A DNA stretch of 64,000 bases from Woeseiaceae bacterium (lineage in GTDB: Bacteria > Pseudomonadota > Gammaproteobacteria > Steroidobacterales > Woeseiaceae), in NCBI GenBank assembly GCA_028277185.1, contig JANQGQ010000031.1:109240-173239 (forward strand), in the 5' to 3' direction. The notes below the pieces were generated by a model. That model was not told the origin of the DNA. It searched no databases and worked only from the letters and a program-made list of their open reading frames with translations. The position numbers and the translations under genes were made by a program. Below, piece after piece: positions 16,497-24,236 of this stretch (positions are counted from its first letter, which is position 1; every line of letters begins with the position of its first letter).

Positions 16497-17308
16497 TGCG
16501 GATGAAAAGCCGGCACTGGATGACTGCGGTTGTCATGGCCATCGCGCTTCACGCAGGTGTCGCCGCGGCGATGTTCTGGCCGCGCGCCGACGAAGGCGCG
16601 CAGGCACCGGGGATCGGCGGTATTGAGATTGCACTCGGCCCCGCCGGCGGCGCACCCGGCGGACCGGAAAACACGCCGGAAACGCCGGACCTCGAAGAGC
16701 AGCCGGAAGAACCGAGAGAAGCCCCTCCGATCGAGGAGACCGCGGAACAGGAGCTGCCTGAACCGCAGGAGTCCCCCATCGCCGAGCCCGCCGAACCGGA
16801 AGACATAACGGAACGGGTTATCGAGCCGCCCTTGCCGGCGGCAAAACCGACGCCTCCGAAAGAGGTCGCTCCGGAAATCGTATCAGAGGCGGTCATTGCC
16901 CCAGAACCGCCCGCCGAGCGTGAACCGCAAACGGCCGGTGCCGGCGGCAAGGCCGGCACTCAAGATAGCTTGGACGCTGGGAACAGCGTGGCTGACGCAA
17001 GCGCTGGCGGAATGGCGGGAGCCGAGGCCGACTATGCCTCCGTGCTACTGGCTTGGCTTGAACGCCATAAGGAGTATCCGCGCGCCGCCCAACAACGGCG
17101 CCAACAGGGCGTCGTTCTGCTCTATATCGCCATGGATCGGGACGGCCGCGTCATCGACTCCCGGATCCAAAAAAGCTCCGGACATCGACTGCTCGATGAC
17201 GCGGCCCTGGCCATGTTGGAGCGTGCGCAGCCGCTTCCACCCATGCCCGATGACATGCGTAAGGAACGTCTGGAGTTCATTGTGCCCGTGCAGTTTTTCA
17301 TCACTTGA
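16496..17308 (+). CDS. tonB: TonB energy transducer
   Basis: 270 aa. It has a short cytoplasmic N terminus, one anchor (TAVVMAIALHAGVAAAMFW, residues about 11-29), a long Pro/Glu-rich periplasmic spacer (about 50-150), and a C-terminal TonB domain from about residue 180 (YASVLLAWLERHKEYPRAAQ; GVVLLYIAMDRDGRVID; SSGHRLLDDAALAMLERAQP). It couples the ExbBD motor to the outer-membrane receptor. As the last gene of the island it is probably dedicated to the receptor at 9911. Confidence 0.93.
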   Translation: MRMKSRHWMTAVVMAIALHAGVAAAMFWPRADEGAQAPGIGGIEIALGPAGGAPGGPENTPETPDLEEQPEEPREAPPIEETAEQELPEPQESPIAEPAEPEDITERVIEPPLPAAKPTPPKEVAPEIVSEAVIAPEPPAEREPQTAGAGGKAGTQDSLDAGNSVADASAGGMAGAEADYASVLLAWLERHKEYPRAAQQRRQQGVVLLYIAMDRDGRVIDSRIQKSSGHRLLDDAALAMLERAQPLPPMPDDMRKERLEFIVPVQFFIT

Positions 17309-17478
17309 TGGGGTTGCAATAAGTGCCGGGCGCGGCTTGGCATGAAAAAGGCCACAATAGGCGCCGTGTCGGGTGCGTTCTCTATGCGTCGTTGGATCTG
17401 GATTGCCAAGATTGCGGCCAGGTGCGCAGCGCTACACTCGTCTTTTCGTCAATGGGGTGTCGAAGTTCTGGCTTGAAC

Positions 17479-17555
17479 TGGTGCGCCCGGCAGGATTCGA
17501 ACCTGCGGCCTACGGATTAGGAATCCGTCGCTCTATCCTACTGAGCTACGGGCGC
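17479..17555 (-). tRNA. tRNA-Arg (anticodon CCT)
   Basis: On the minus strand GCGCCCG (from 17555) pairs with CGGGCGC (17483-17489), followed by an A discriminator and encoded CCA (17479-17481). The D arm AGCTCAGTAGGATAGAGC, the anticodon arm ACGGATTCCTAATCCGT with anticodon CCT, and the T arm GCAGGTTCGAATCCTGC are all canonical. Its 3' end faces the iron island. This tRNA is a frequent integration target. Confidence 0.97.
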
Positions 17556-17955
17556 GTGCTGCCGGGGATTCTACCGGATTCGGCGGCTACCGGCTCCGGG
17601 CGAACGGCGCGTGCGGCTTCGCGTGCGGAACTCGAGCCTCAGAGTTCGATAAGCAGGCTTTGAAGCCCAATTAAGAGAGCGGAGGATTTGGAATTTTTCT
17701 TCCAAAGCGGGGCTACGACTCCAGGGCCTTCTCCGGCTTTTCCGGCAGCTTACAGGCTGGCGCATCGCCCCTTGTCGTGAAAGAGTGGAAGGAAAGTGTC
17801 AGTGTTGATCGGCGTCCGTTTGCGTGACCGCTGTTTCCGACTTAGCTTGCAGACACCCGCTCCACTTTGTACTGCCTCGACCGCTCCGGGGCGAACAGGG
17901 ACGAAACGGTGGGGTGGGTACCTGAACTTCTGAATGCGAACTATAGGAGAAAGCA
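17556..17955. other. 400-bp region without a supported gene
   Basis: No convincing coding frame is present. The one clear structure is a hairpin, TTTGGAA (17687-17693) with TTCCAAA (17700-17706) around a T-rich loop; it has no following T-tract. The right part leads into the small ORF at 17956, and a TATAG-like hexamer near 17942 could be part of its promoter. Confidence 0.5.
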
Positions 17956-18069
17956 ATGAGCAGCATCGCCGTTAAGCAAGATTGCCCCCGATTGCATCAG
18001 CTCATAGAGATCCGTCGGGCAGCTACCTCCAGCGATACCGAGCCACAGGGTGTTTTCAAAGGCAACTAG
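17956..18069 (+). CDS. Possible 37-aa small protein, unknown
   Basis: ATG at 17956 is preceded by AGGAGA at a suitable distance (TATAGGAGAAAGCA then ATG). The frame runs to TAG at 18067-18069. The peptide begins MSSIAVKQDCPRLHQLIEIR, is polar, and has no membrane segment. Its stop lies 15 bp from the end of the convergent DUF6502 gene. The only support is the ribosome-binding site and an otherwise empty region; it may also be a gene remnant. Confidence 0.3.
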   Translation: MSSIAVKQDCPRLHQLIEIRRAATSSDTEPQGVFKGN

Positions 18070-18084
18070 TATGTTGGCGCTGAA

Positions 18085-18939
18085 TCAGTCCAGCTTGAGC
18101 GTCGCAACCGGCTTCCCTTCCGCGTCAGTCATTGGCTGCTCGAAGTAGAAGGCTCCGACGCCGACACGGGTTCCTTCGCCTCCCTCAGGCATTTCGCCGT
18201 CGTCCCTGGTCTCGCAGGCCTGCAGAGCGTCGTCGATTTGCTCTATGAACGCGGGTATACGCTCCTCCGCGATTCTCCTGAAAACAGCCTGTTTGTCCGC
18301 ATCCAGGCGGTGCGAGTAGGCCAGCCGCATCGGTTTGCCGGTTCCCGGAGCCCCGGCCAGGTTTTCCTCAACCGTTCGCGTGAACGTACCGAGGAAAGTC
18401 TTAAGATACTCAGGTACGTTATTCAGTGACTGCAAAGACCGCTGGAGAAAAACGACCGACTCGATTTCGCCGTCTGCAGTCCTCGTAGTTTCGACGCTGC
18501 CAGCCACTTCGAGCTCCCGCGCTATTTCTCTTGCGTCGCAATCGCCGATGGATCGCTCTACCAGGCTACAAAAACTGTGTTCTTCCTCCGTGAACGGCAA
18601 CTGTTTCGGTATCCCCGACTTGTCGACGAACTCTGGACTCCCGATCCAATAGGCAAGTACGTAGGCCAGGCGTGAGTCAAAGCCGATGGGCGTGCCTCTG
18701 TCGGATTCACCAATGGCAGCCAGCCGGCTTCGCACGTCGGGCCGCGTAAGCCCCGTTACACGCGATACTTCCGATATGCTCGGTTTCCTGCCTTCCTCTG
18801 TAAGATACTCGCGCGCCGACATCACGTACACGTCGCGAAGAATGCCGGCGAATACCCGATAGTCGACACCGATTCGTATCATCAGCTTGGCCAGCGGCAT
18901 GAGTACGGTGTACAAAGCGTCTACGAGCTTGGATTGCAC
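18085..18939 (-). CDS. DUF6502 family protein
   Basis: 284 aa, GTG start preceded by AAGGGG. The N-terminal part reads LYTVLMPLAKLMIRIGVDYRVF and includes a predicted helix-turn-helix (PSISEVSRVTGLTRPDVRSRL), which hints at DNA binding. A mixed C-terminal domain follows without recognisable catalytic motifs. DUF6502 proteins are common in marine gammaproteobacteria and uncharacterised. Two TTATCG repeats 12 bp apart (near 18968-18985) lie upstream and might be part of its control region. Confidence 0.7.
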   Translation of the reverse strand: MQSKLVDALYTVLMPLAKLMIRIGVDYRVFAGILRDVYVMSAREYLTEEGRKPSISEVSRVTGLTRPDVRSRLAAIGESDRGTPIGFDSRLAYVLAYWIGSPEFVDKSGIPKQLPFTEEEHSFCSLVERSIGDCDAREIARELEVAGSVETTRTADGEIESVVFLQRSLQSLNNVPEYLKTFLGTFTRTVEENLAGAPGTGKPMRLAYSHRLDADKQAVFRRIAEERIPAFIEQIDDALQACETRDDGEMPEGGEGTRVGVGAFYFEQPMTDAEGKPVATLKLD

Positions 18940-19068
18940 CTTTACCCCTTCCGAGTGTTCCTTACGTTTATCGCTAAGATTATCGTAGAGGCGCTGCGAG
19001 AGTGGTAGGGCTTCCCGGCACCTCTCGCGGGTTGTACTGCTGTTGCGGTTTGTTCGCCGCGGCGGCCG

Positions 19069-20484
19069 CTAGTTTTCCCGCATTGCCTTGTAGGCGGCAA
19101 GCGCGCGTTCGCGGCCGAGCTTGTGCTCGACGATTGGCTCCGGGTAGTCCCGGCCGAGCACGAGACCGGCGGATCCGAGCGTAGCGGAGTCGGCGCTCCA
19201 GGGCTCGTGCAGGTACTGCTTCGGCAACTCGCGCAGCTCCGGTACCCAGCGACGAACGTACTCGCCGTCCGGATCGAACTTCTGGCCCTGACTGATCGGG
19301 TTGAATATCCGGAAGTAGGGCGCGGCGTCGGTGCCGCTTCCCGCCACCCACTGCCAGCCGGCGGAGTTGTTTCCCATGTCGGCATCGACCAGCGTATCCA
19401 CGAACCACTCGGCGCCGCGCTGCCACGGGATCAGGAGGTGCTTGACCAGCAGGGAGGCGACGATCATGCGGACGCGGTTGTGCATCCACCCGGTGTGCCA
19501 GAGCTGGCGCATTCCGGCGTCGACGATCGGATAACCGGTGAGGCCCTTCTGCCAGCGCTCAATGGCCGCTCGGTCCTCGCGCCAGGGGAAACGTCCGTAC
19601 TCCTCGCGAAGGGGCTCGGTCGCGAGCGACGGGTAGTGGAACAGCAGATAGGCGCTGAAATCGCGCCAGTAGAGCTGGCGGATGAACGGTTCGGCGGCGT
19701 CCTCGAGCCGTCGCTGCCGCGCGTCGCCCATGACGCCATGCCAGACCTGCCGCGGGCTGATCTCGCCGAAGTGCAGATGCGGAGACAATCGGGACGTGGC
19801 CTCGAGATCCGGCCGGTCGCGGCCGTCGGCGTAACCGCTTATTGCCGCCGTGATCGCGTCGAGCCGCTCGATGGCAGCAGCCTCGCCCGGCCGCCAGGTC
19901 TCGCGCAGGCCGCCCGCCCAGTCCGGTGACGTCGGCAAGAGCGACCAGTTTTCCAGCTGCTCGGACTCCCCCGGCGGCGCGGCGAACCCGAGCGAGTCCG
20001 GTACCGGCCTGGGTGCGTCTGGCTCGCCCAGCGCTACGGAAGCTTTGTAGTAGGGCGTGAATACTTTGTAGTTGCCGCCGGACTGCGTGGCGATTTCGCC
20101 CGGCCGGCGGAGAAGGCTGTCGTCGCAGATGTGGAGAATCGCGCGCGATCCGAGCCGCGATGCCAGCTGCGACTCCTGCTGCCGCGCCTCCGGCTCGAAG
20201 CGTCGGCTACAGTACACGGCGGAGGCACCGGTCGCTCCGATAAGCTCGTCGATGACGCTGGCCGGATCGCCCCTTCTGAGCAGCAGGGTTCCGCCGAGTG
20301 CGCGGATTCCGGCGCTGAGAGCGGTCAGCGAATGGTGCAGCCACCAGCGCGAGGCGCCGCCGAGCGGCAGATCGTCGTGGACGTAGAGCGGCAGCACGCG
20401 CTTGCCGTCGGCCACGGCCTCGAGCAGGGCAGCGTTGTCGGTCAGGCGCAGATTGCGCCGAAACCACAGAATGGCGATGGACAT
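19069..20484 (-). CDS. phrB: Deoxyribodipyrimidine photolyase (class I CPD type)
   Basis: 471 aa from the ATG at 20484 (MSIAILWFRRNLRLTDNAAL). The frame stays open upstream to 20934 but that extension is out of family. The N-terminal antenna-binding Rossmann domain spans about 1-130; the FAD domain has LSPHLHFGEISPRQVW, EPFIRQLYWRDFSAYLLF, GYPIVDAGMRQLWHTGWMHN and DADMGNNSAGWQWVAGSGTD, all class I photolyase hallmarks. It repairs UV-induced cyclobutane dimers using light. It is divergent from the lipid operon with a 156-bp shared regulatory region. Confidence 0.94.
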   Translation of the reverse strand: MSIAILWFRRNLRLTDNAALLEAVADGKRVLPLYVHDDLPLGGASRWWLHHSLTALSAGIRALGGTLLLRRGDPASVIDELIGATGASAVYCSRRFEPEARQQESQLASRLGSRAILHICDDSLLRRPGEIATQSGGNYKVFTPYYKASVALGEPDAPRPVPDSLGFAAPPGESEQLENWSLLPTSPDWAGGLRETWRPGEAAAIERLDAITAAISGYADGRDRPDLEATSRLSPHLHFGEISPRQVWHGVMGDARQRRLEDAAEPFIRQLYWRDFSAYLLFHYPSLATEPLREEYGRFPWREDRAAIERWQKGLTGYPIVDAGMRQLWHTGWMHNRVRMIVASLLVKHLLIPWQRGAEWFVDTLVDADMGNNSAGWQWVAGSGTDAAPYFRIFNPISQGQKFDPDGEYVRRWVPELRELPKQYLHEPWSADSATLGSAGLVLGRDYPEPIVEHKLGRERALAAYKAMREN

Positions 20485-20531
20485 GGTTGCTTCGGATCGG
20501 GCCGGGCGGTCGGGATACGCGAGTCTAACGG

Positions 20532-20562
20532 CTCGAATGTACTTGACCTGTACTCGAATGTA
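20532..20562. promoter_or_regulatory. Three tandem TGTA repeats over a TTGACC promoter element (CarH/LitR-like operator candidate)
   Basis: TGTA occurs at 20538, 20549 and 20559, at 11- and 10-bp spacing, with CTCGAATGTA repeated exactly at 20532-20541 and 20553-20562. TTGACC (20543-20548) sits among them as a possible -35. Read on the other strand the repeats are TTACATTCGA, GTACAGGTCA and GTACATTCGA. B12-dependent light-sensing MerR proteins (CarH/LitR) bind about 11-bp direct repeats containing ACA over the -35, and photolyase and CFA-lipid genes are typical targets. Confidence 0.4.
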
Positions 20563-20640
20563 ACAAAGGATTTCAAGGGATTGGCGCACTCTGGGGGCGT
20601 TTGTATATTGCTTCGCAAGACCATTGTCTGGAGTGGCGCG

Positions 20641-21690
20641 ATGAGCGCAGTAACTGCACGTGCTTTGACCTGGACCGAGTCGGGACTCGTGCCCGATTCG
20701 GTGATCCGTGCCGGCATCCGGCGTCTGTTGGAGTGGAAGCGTAGCGAGATCCGTTCCGGCGACGTCGAGCACGCAGGCAACATCACGAACCGTTTCGTCG
20801 AGATGATGAACGGCTCGCCCGTCGCGCTCGTTCCTGACAGAGCGAACGAGCAGCACTACGAGGTCCCTGCCGCCTTCTTCACGGAGGTGCTCGGTGCCCG
20901 CCGCAAGTACAGCTGCTGCTACTGGCCGAAGCACGTTACGGATCTCGACGAGGCCGAGACGGCCGCGCTGGAGATGACGGCCGAGCGGGCCGGAATCGGT
21001 AACGGAATGGAGGTGCTCGACCTCGGCTGCGGCTGGGGTTCGCTGTCGCTTTGGATCGCCGAGAACTATCCCGATACCCGCGTCACGTCCGTATCGAACT
21101 CGGCGTCACAGCGCGACTTCATCATGTCCGTAGCTCGTGAGCGCGGCCTCGGCAACGTGGAAGCGCACGTTCGCGACATGAACGATTTCGAAGCCCCCGG
21201 CACCTACGATCGAATCGTCTCGCTCGAAATGTTCGAGCACATGCGCAACTGGGGAACTCTGTTCGGCAACATCAGCCGCTGGCTCAAGCCGGATGGCCGG
21301 TTCTTCATGCACATCTTCGTCCACCGGACCACCCCGTACGAGTACATCGACCGCGGCGACAGCGACTGGATGACCCGGTACTTCTTCGCCGGTGGCATCA
21401 TGCCGAGCGCCGGACTGCCGCTGCGCTTTGCAGACGATCTTGCAATCGATCAGCGCTGGGCGTGGAACGGCAAACACTATGCAAAGACCTGCAACGCGTG
21501 GCTCGAGAGGATGGATTCGCGCAAGGCAGCGGTGATGCCGATCCTGCGCGACACCTATGGGGCCGCCGACGCGGATCGCTGGTGGATGCGCTGGCGCATG
21601 TTCTTCATGGCCTGTGCCGAGCTGTTCGACACGGGATCCGGCGACGAATGGTTCGTCGGCCACTACCGTTTCATGAAGCGGGGTGGGTGA
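20641..21690 (+). CDS. SAM-dependent methyltransferase, cyclopropane-fatty-acid-synthase-like
   Basis: 349 aa from ATG 20641. The class I SAM motif VLDLGCGWGSLSLWIAENYP is intact, and motifs such as SVSNSASQRDFI, IVSLEMFEHMRNW and FFMHIFVHRTTPYEY match the CFA-synthase-like methyltransferases found beside DUF2878 and DUF1295. It differs from the CFA synthase at 26282, so the operon carries two methyltransferases acting on acyl chains or related lipids. In Rhodobacter and Rhodopseudomonas related enzymes belong to furan-fatty-acid synthesis, but this one cannot be assigned to a step. It is the first gene of the operon. Confidence 0.85.
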   Translation: MSAVTARALTWTESGLVPDSVIRAGIRRLLEWKRSEIRSGDVEHAGNITNRFVEMMNGSPVALVPDRANEQHYEVPAAFFTEVLGARRKYSCCYWPKHVTDLDEAETAALEMTAERAGIGNGMEVLDLGCGWGSLSLWIAENYPDTRVTSVSNSASQRDFIMSVARERGLGNVEAHVRDMNDFEAPGTYDRIVSLEMFEHMRNWGTLFGNISRWLKPDGRFFMHIFVHRTTPYEYIDRGDSDWMTRYFFAGGIMPSAGLPLRFADDLAIDQRWAWNGKHYAKTCNAWLERMDSRKAAVMPILRDTYGAADADRWWMRWRMFFMACAELFDTGSGDEWFVGHYRFMKRGG

Positions 21691-21691
21691 C

Positions 21692-22258
21692 ATGGCGCTG
21701 CTACTGAATTTCGGCATGTTCCAGGTCGGCTGGTTTTCCTCGGTGCTGGGAGCTGCAAAGCAGCTTCCGTGGCTTGGACCGGCGGCCATGCTCGTCGTGG
21801 TCGCGGTGCACCTGTACCGGGCCAAAGCGCCGGGGCGTGAGTTGATGCTCATCTTTGCCTGCGGTTTCATCGGCGCATTCTTCGACTCTATCTTCGTTGC
21901 GATGAACTGGGTCAGCTATCCTTCCGGACTATTCAACGAATCGATGGCGCCTTACTGGATCATTACGATGTGGATGTTGTTCGCAACCACGCTCAACGTC
22001 TCGCTCCGCTGGCTGAAGGGCCGCTATGTGCTGGCAGCGGTGCTTGGCTTAATCGCCGGACCCGGAACCTACTACACCGGCGAGAAGCTCGGCGGCATGG
22101 TGTTCCTCGAGCCGTTCCCGGCGCTCCTGTCGCTGGGTATAGGCTGGGGGTTGATCATGCCGCTGCTGATCGTGCTGGCCGAGCGTTTCGACGGTATCGG
22201 TGACCTCGGCATGCGCACCGCGAAACCGGCGGCAGCCGGTCGCGGGGAGGCGGTGTAG
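21692..22258 (+). CDS. DUF2878 integral membrane protein
   Basis: 188 aa from ATG 21692, directly after the preceding stop (an in-frame GTG at 21683 is less likely). Five to six hydrophobic helices are visible (NFGMFQVGWFSSVLGA, MLVVVAVHLY, LMLIFACGFIGAFFDSIFVA, YWIITMWMLFATTLNVS, VLAAVLGLIAGPGTYYTGEK, LLSLGIGWGLIMPLLIVLAE). DUF2878 proteins are uncharacterised but almost always occur with CFA-type methyltransferases and DUF1295 proteins. Confidence 0.85.
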   Translation: MALLLNFGMFQVGWFSSVLGAAKQLPWLGPAAMLVVVAVHLYRAKAPGRELMLIFACGFIGAFFDSIFVAMNWVSYPSGLFNESMAPYWIITMWMLFATTLNVSLRWLKGRYVLAAVLGLIAGPGTYYTGEKLGGMVFLEPFPALLSLGIGWGLIMPLLIVLAERFDGIGDLGMRTAKPAAAGRGEAV

Positions 22259-22261
22259 CTC

Positions 22262-23062
22262 ATGGACTGGTCGTTGTACCTGAGCGCGCTGGGCGTTATC
22301 GCCGGCATAGGTGTCGTCGCGTGGGTTGCCAGCGTATTCGCGCGGAACGTATCGTTCGTCGACAGTCTCTGGTCGCCGTTCTTTCTCGTGGCGGCCGTGG
22401 TCTATGCGCTTTCGCTCGAGGCGGTCGGTCTTCGGGGCGCGATCGTGCTAACACTCGTCGCGGTCTGGGCGCTGCGTCTGTCGGTCTATATCACCGTCAG
22501 GAACTGGGGCGAGGGCGAAGACTATCGTTATCAGAAGATCCGCGCCGACAACGACCCCGGCTTCTGGTTCAAGAGCCTATACATCGTATTCCTGCTGCAG
22601 GGTGTGCTTGCCTGGATCATCTCGATTTCGCTGCTGCCGGCGATCACGAGCAGCGCCGGCCTGAACGCCCTCGACTACGTTGCCATCGCCCTGTGGGCAA
22701 CAGGCTTCTTTTTCGAGGCAGTTGGCGACTATCAGCTGTCGCGGTTCAAGGCCGATCCGGCGAATAAGGGTAAGGTCATGGATCGCGGCTTGTGGCGTTA
22801 CACGCGGCACCCGAATTACTTCGGCGATTTCTGCGTGTGGTGGTCTTTCTATCTGTTAGCTGTCGCCGCCGGCGGCTGGTGGGCGATCGTGTCGCCGCTG
22901 CTGATGTCGTTCCTGCTGCTCAAGGTTTCGGGTGTCGCGATGCTCGAAAAGACGATCGCTGACCGGCGCCCCAAGTATGCCGACTACATCGCCCGGACGA
23001 ACGCGTTCTTCCCCGGGCCGCCGAAAGAGAAGGGCGCCGCCGCGGAGGGTGCGCGCACGTGA
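22262..23062 (+). CDS. DUF1295 membrane protein (steroid 5-alpha-reductase/ICMT-like fold)
   Basis: 266 aa, about six helices. The C-terminal signature DRGLWRYTRHPNYFGDFCVW followed by WWAIVSPLLMSFLLLKVSG and LEKTIADRRPKYADYIARTN defines the family, which binds NADPH or SAM at that end. It is likely to reduce or modify a lipid double bond in the membrane. It starts 3 bp after DUF2878 and overlaps the DUF6134 gene by 4 bp, showing tight coupling. Confidence 0.88.
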   Translation: MDWSLYLSALGVIAGIGVVAWVASVFARNVSFVDSLWSPFFLVAAVVYALSLEAVGLRGAIVLTLVAVWALRLSVYITVRNWGEGEDYRYQKIRADNDPGFWFKSLYIVFLLQGVLAWIISISLLPAITSSAGLNALDYVAIALWATGFFFEAVGDYQLSRFKADPANKGKVMDRGLWRYTRHPNYFGDFCVWWSFYLLAVAAGGWWAIVSPLLMSFLLLKVSGVAMLEKTIADRRPKYADYIARTNAFFPGPPKEKGAAAEGART

Positions 23063-23712
23063 CCCGTCTCGTTTTGACTCTGGCGTTCCTCGGTCTTGCG
23101 GGCACGGTGCCGGTGTTCGCCTCGGAGATGGACGCGGCCGGGAAGGACTGGACGTTCGACGTGTATCTCGACGACTCGAAGATCGGCTTTCATCGGTTCA
23201 GCCTCGAAGAGGCTCAGGACGGCGAACTCAGGCTCGAAGCCGAGGCGAAGTTCGACGTCAGGTTCCTGTTCTTCAATGCTTTCCGTTACCGTCACCACAT
23301 CGAGGAGACCTGGTCCGGGAACTGTCTCGTGGCCCTCGACGCCACGACTGACAGCAACGGTGAGTCCACCGCGGTGGGCGGTGCGCTCACGGAATCGGGA
23401 TTCCTGGTCGAAAAGGGCAGTCAGTCCCTCGAACTCGAACCTTGCGTGATGACCTTCGCTTACTGGAATCGGGCTTTTCTCGATCAGTCGAGACTACTGA
23501 ACCCGCAAACGGGGGAGTACGTCGACGTGGACGTAACGGCCATCGGTACGGATACCCTCGAGTTCAACGGCCGGACGGTCGATGCCCGCGGTTACAAGGT
23601 CCTTGCACGGAATATGGAAGTCACGGTCTGGTATTCGGCGACGGGTGAGTGGATCGCGCTCGAATCGCCTGCCAAAGGCGGCCGGACCATACGTTATGAG
23701 CTGTCGATATGA
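23059..23712 (+). CDS. DUF6134 family secreted protein
   Basis: 217 aa, with a signal peptide (LVLTLAFLGLAGTVPVFA, cleavage near residue 21) and a beta-rich mature part: WTFDVYLDDSKIGFHRFSLE, FNAFRYRHHIEETWSGNCLV and a C-terminal ESPAKGGRTIRYELSI. These are features of DUF6134 proteins, predicted periplasmic lipid-associated beta proteins of unknown role. It overlaps both neighbours by 4 bp. Confidence 0.78.
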   Translation: MTRLVLTLAFLGLAGTVPVFASEMDAAGKDWTFDVYLDDSKIGFHRFSLEEAQDGELRLEAEAKFDVRFLFFNAFRYRHHIEETWSGNCLVALDATTDSNGESTAVGGALTESGFLVEKGSQSLELEPCVMTFAYWNRAFLDQSRLLNPQTGEYVDVDVTAIGTDTLEFNGRTVDARGYKVLARNMEVTVWYSATGEWIALESPAKGGRTIRYELSI

Positions 23713-24236
23713 TTCGTGTTAACTCCCTGACCGTCGCGGCCGCTGCCTTGCTGCTGTCCGCATGCGCTGCGAAAGGACCCGAGATGCAAACCGTTGACTA
23801 CGTCGATCTCGATCGATTCATGGGCGACTGGTACGTCATCGCCAACATTCCGACCTTCCTCGAGAAGGGTGCGCACAACGCGGTCGAGACCTATGCGATG
23901 AACGACGACGGAACGATTGCGACTACGTTTACGTTCCGCAAGAATAGTTTCGACGGCGAACTGAAGCAGTACAACCCGAAGGGCTTCATCACTGACACGG
24001 AAACGAACGCGCTTTGGGGTATGCGTTTCATCTGGCCGATCAAGGCCGACTATCGGGTGGTGTATCTCGACGAGGACTATACGCAGACCGTGATCGGCCG
24101 GCAGAAGCGCGACTTTGTCTGGATCATGGCGCGGACGCCGACGATACCGGACGAAGACTACGAGAGGATCCTGTCCTTCGTCGAGTCCCTGGGATACGAC
24201 ATGAGCAAGGTCCAGAAAGTGCCGCAGCAGTGGTAG
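23709..24236 (+). CDS. Outer-membrane lipoprotein lipocalin (Blc-like)
   Basis: 175 aa. The lipobox LLLSAC (Cys about 19) gives an N-terminally acylated protein. The lipocalin GxW motif is in FMGDWYVIANIPTFLEKGAH, and the barrel strands with DYRVVYLDEDYTQTVIGRQK and FVWIMARTPTIPDEDYERI match bacterial Blc. It probably carries or repairs fatty acids or lysophospholipids at the outer membrane, which fits a lipid-modifying operon. Its last codons overlap the GTG start of the oxidoreductase gene. Confidence 0.9.
   Translation: MIRVNSLTVAAAALLLSACAAKGPEMQTVDYVDLDRFMGDWYVIANIPTFLEKGAHNAVETYAMNDDGTIATTFTFRKNSFDGELKQYNPKGFITDTETNALWGMRFIWPIKADYRVVYLDEDYTQTVIGRQKRDFVWIMARTPTIPDEDYERILSFVESLGYDMSKVQKVPQQW

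Noticed and set aside
20485..20934. 150-residue N-terminal extension of the photolyase
   Set aside because: It would run antisense through the first part of the methyltransferase gene, and photolyases begin at MSIAILWFRRNLR.
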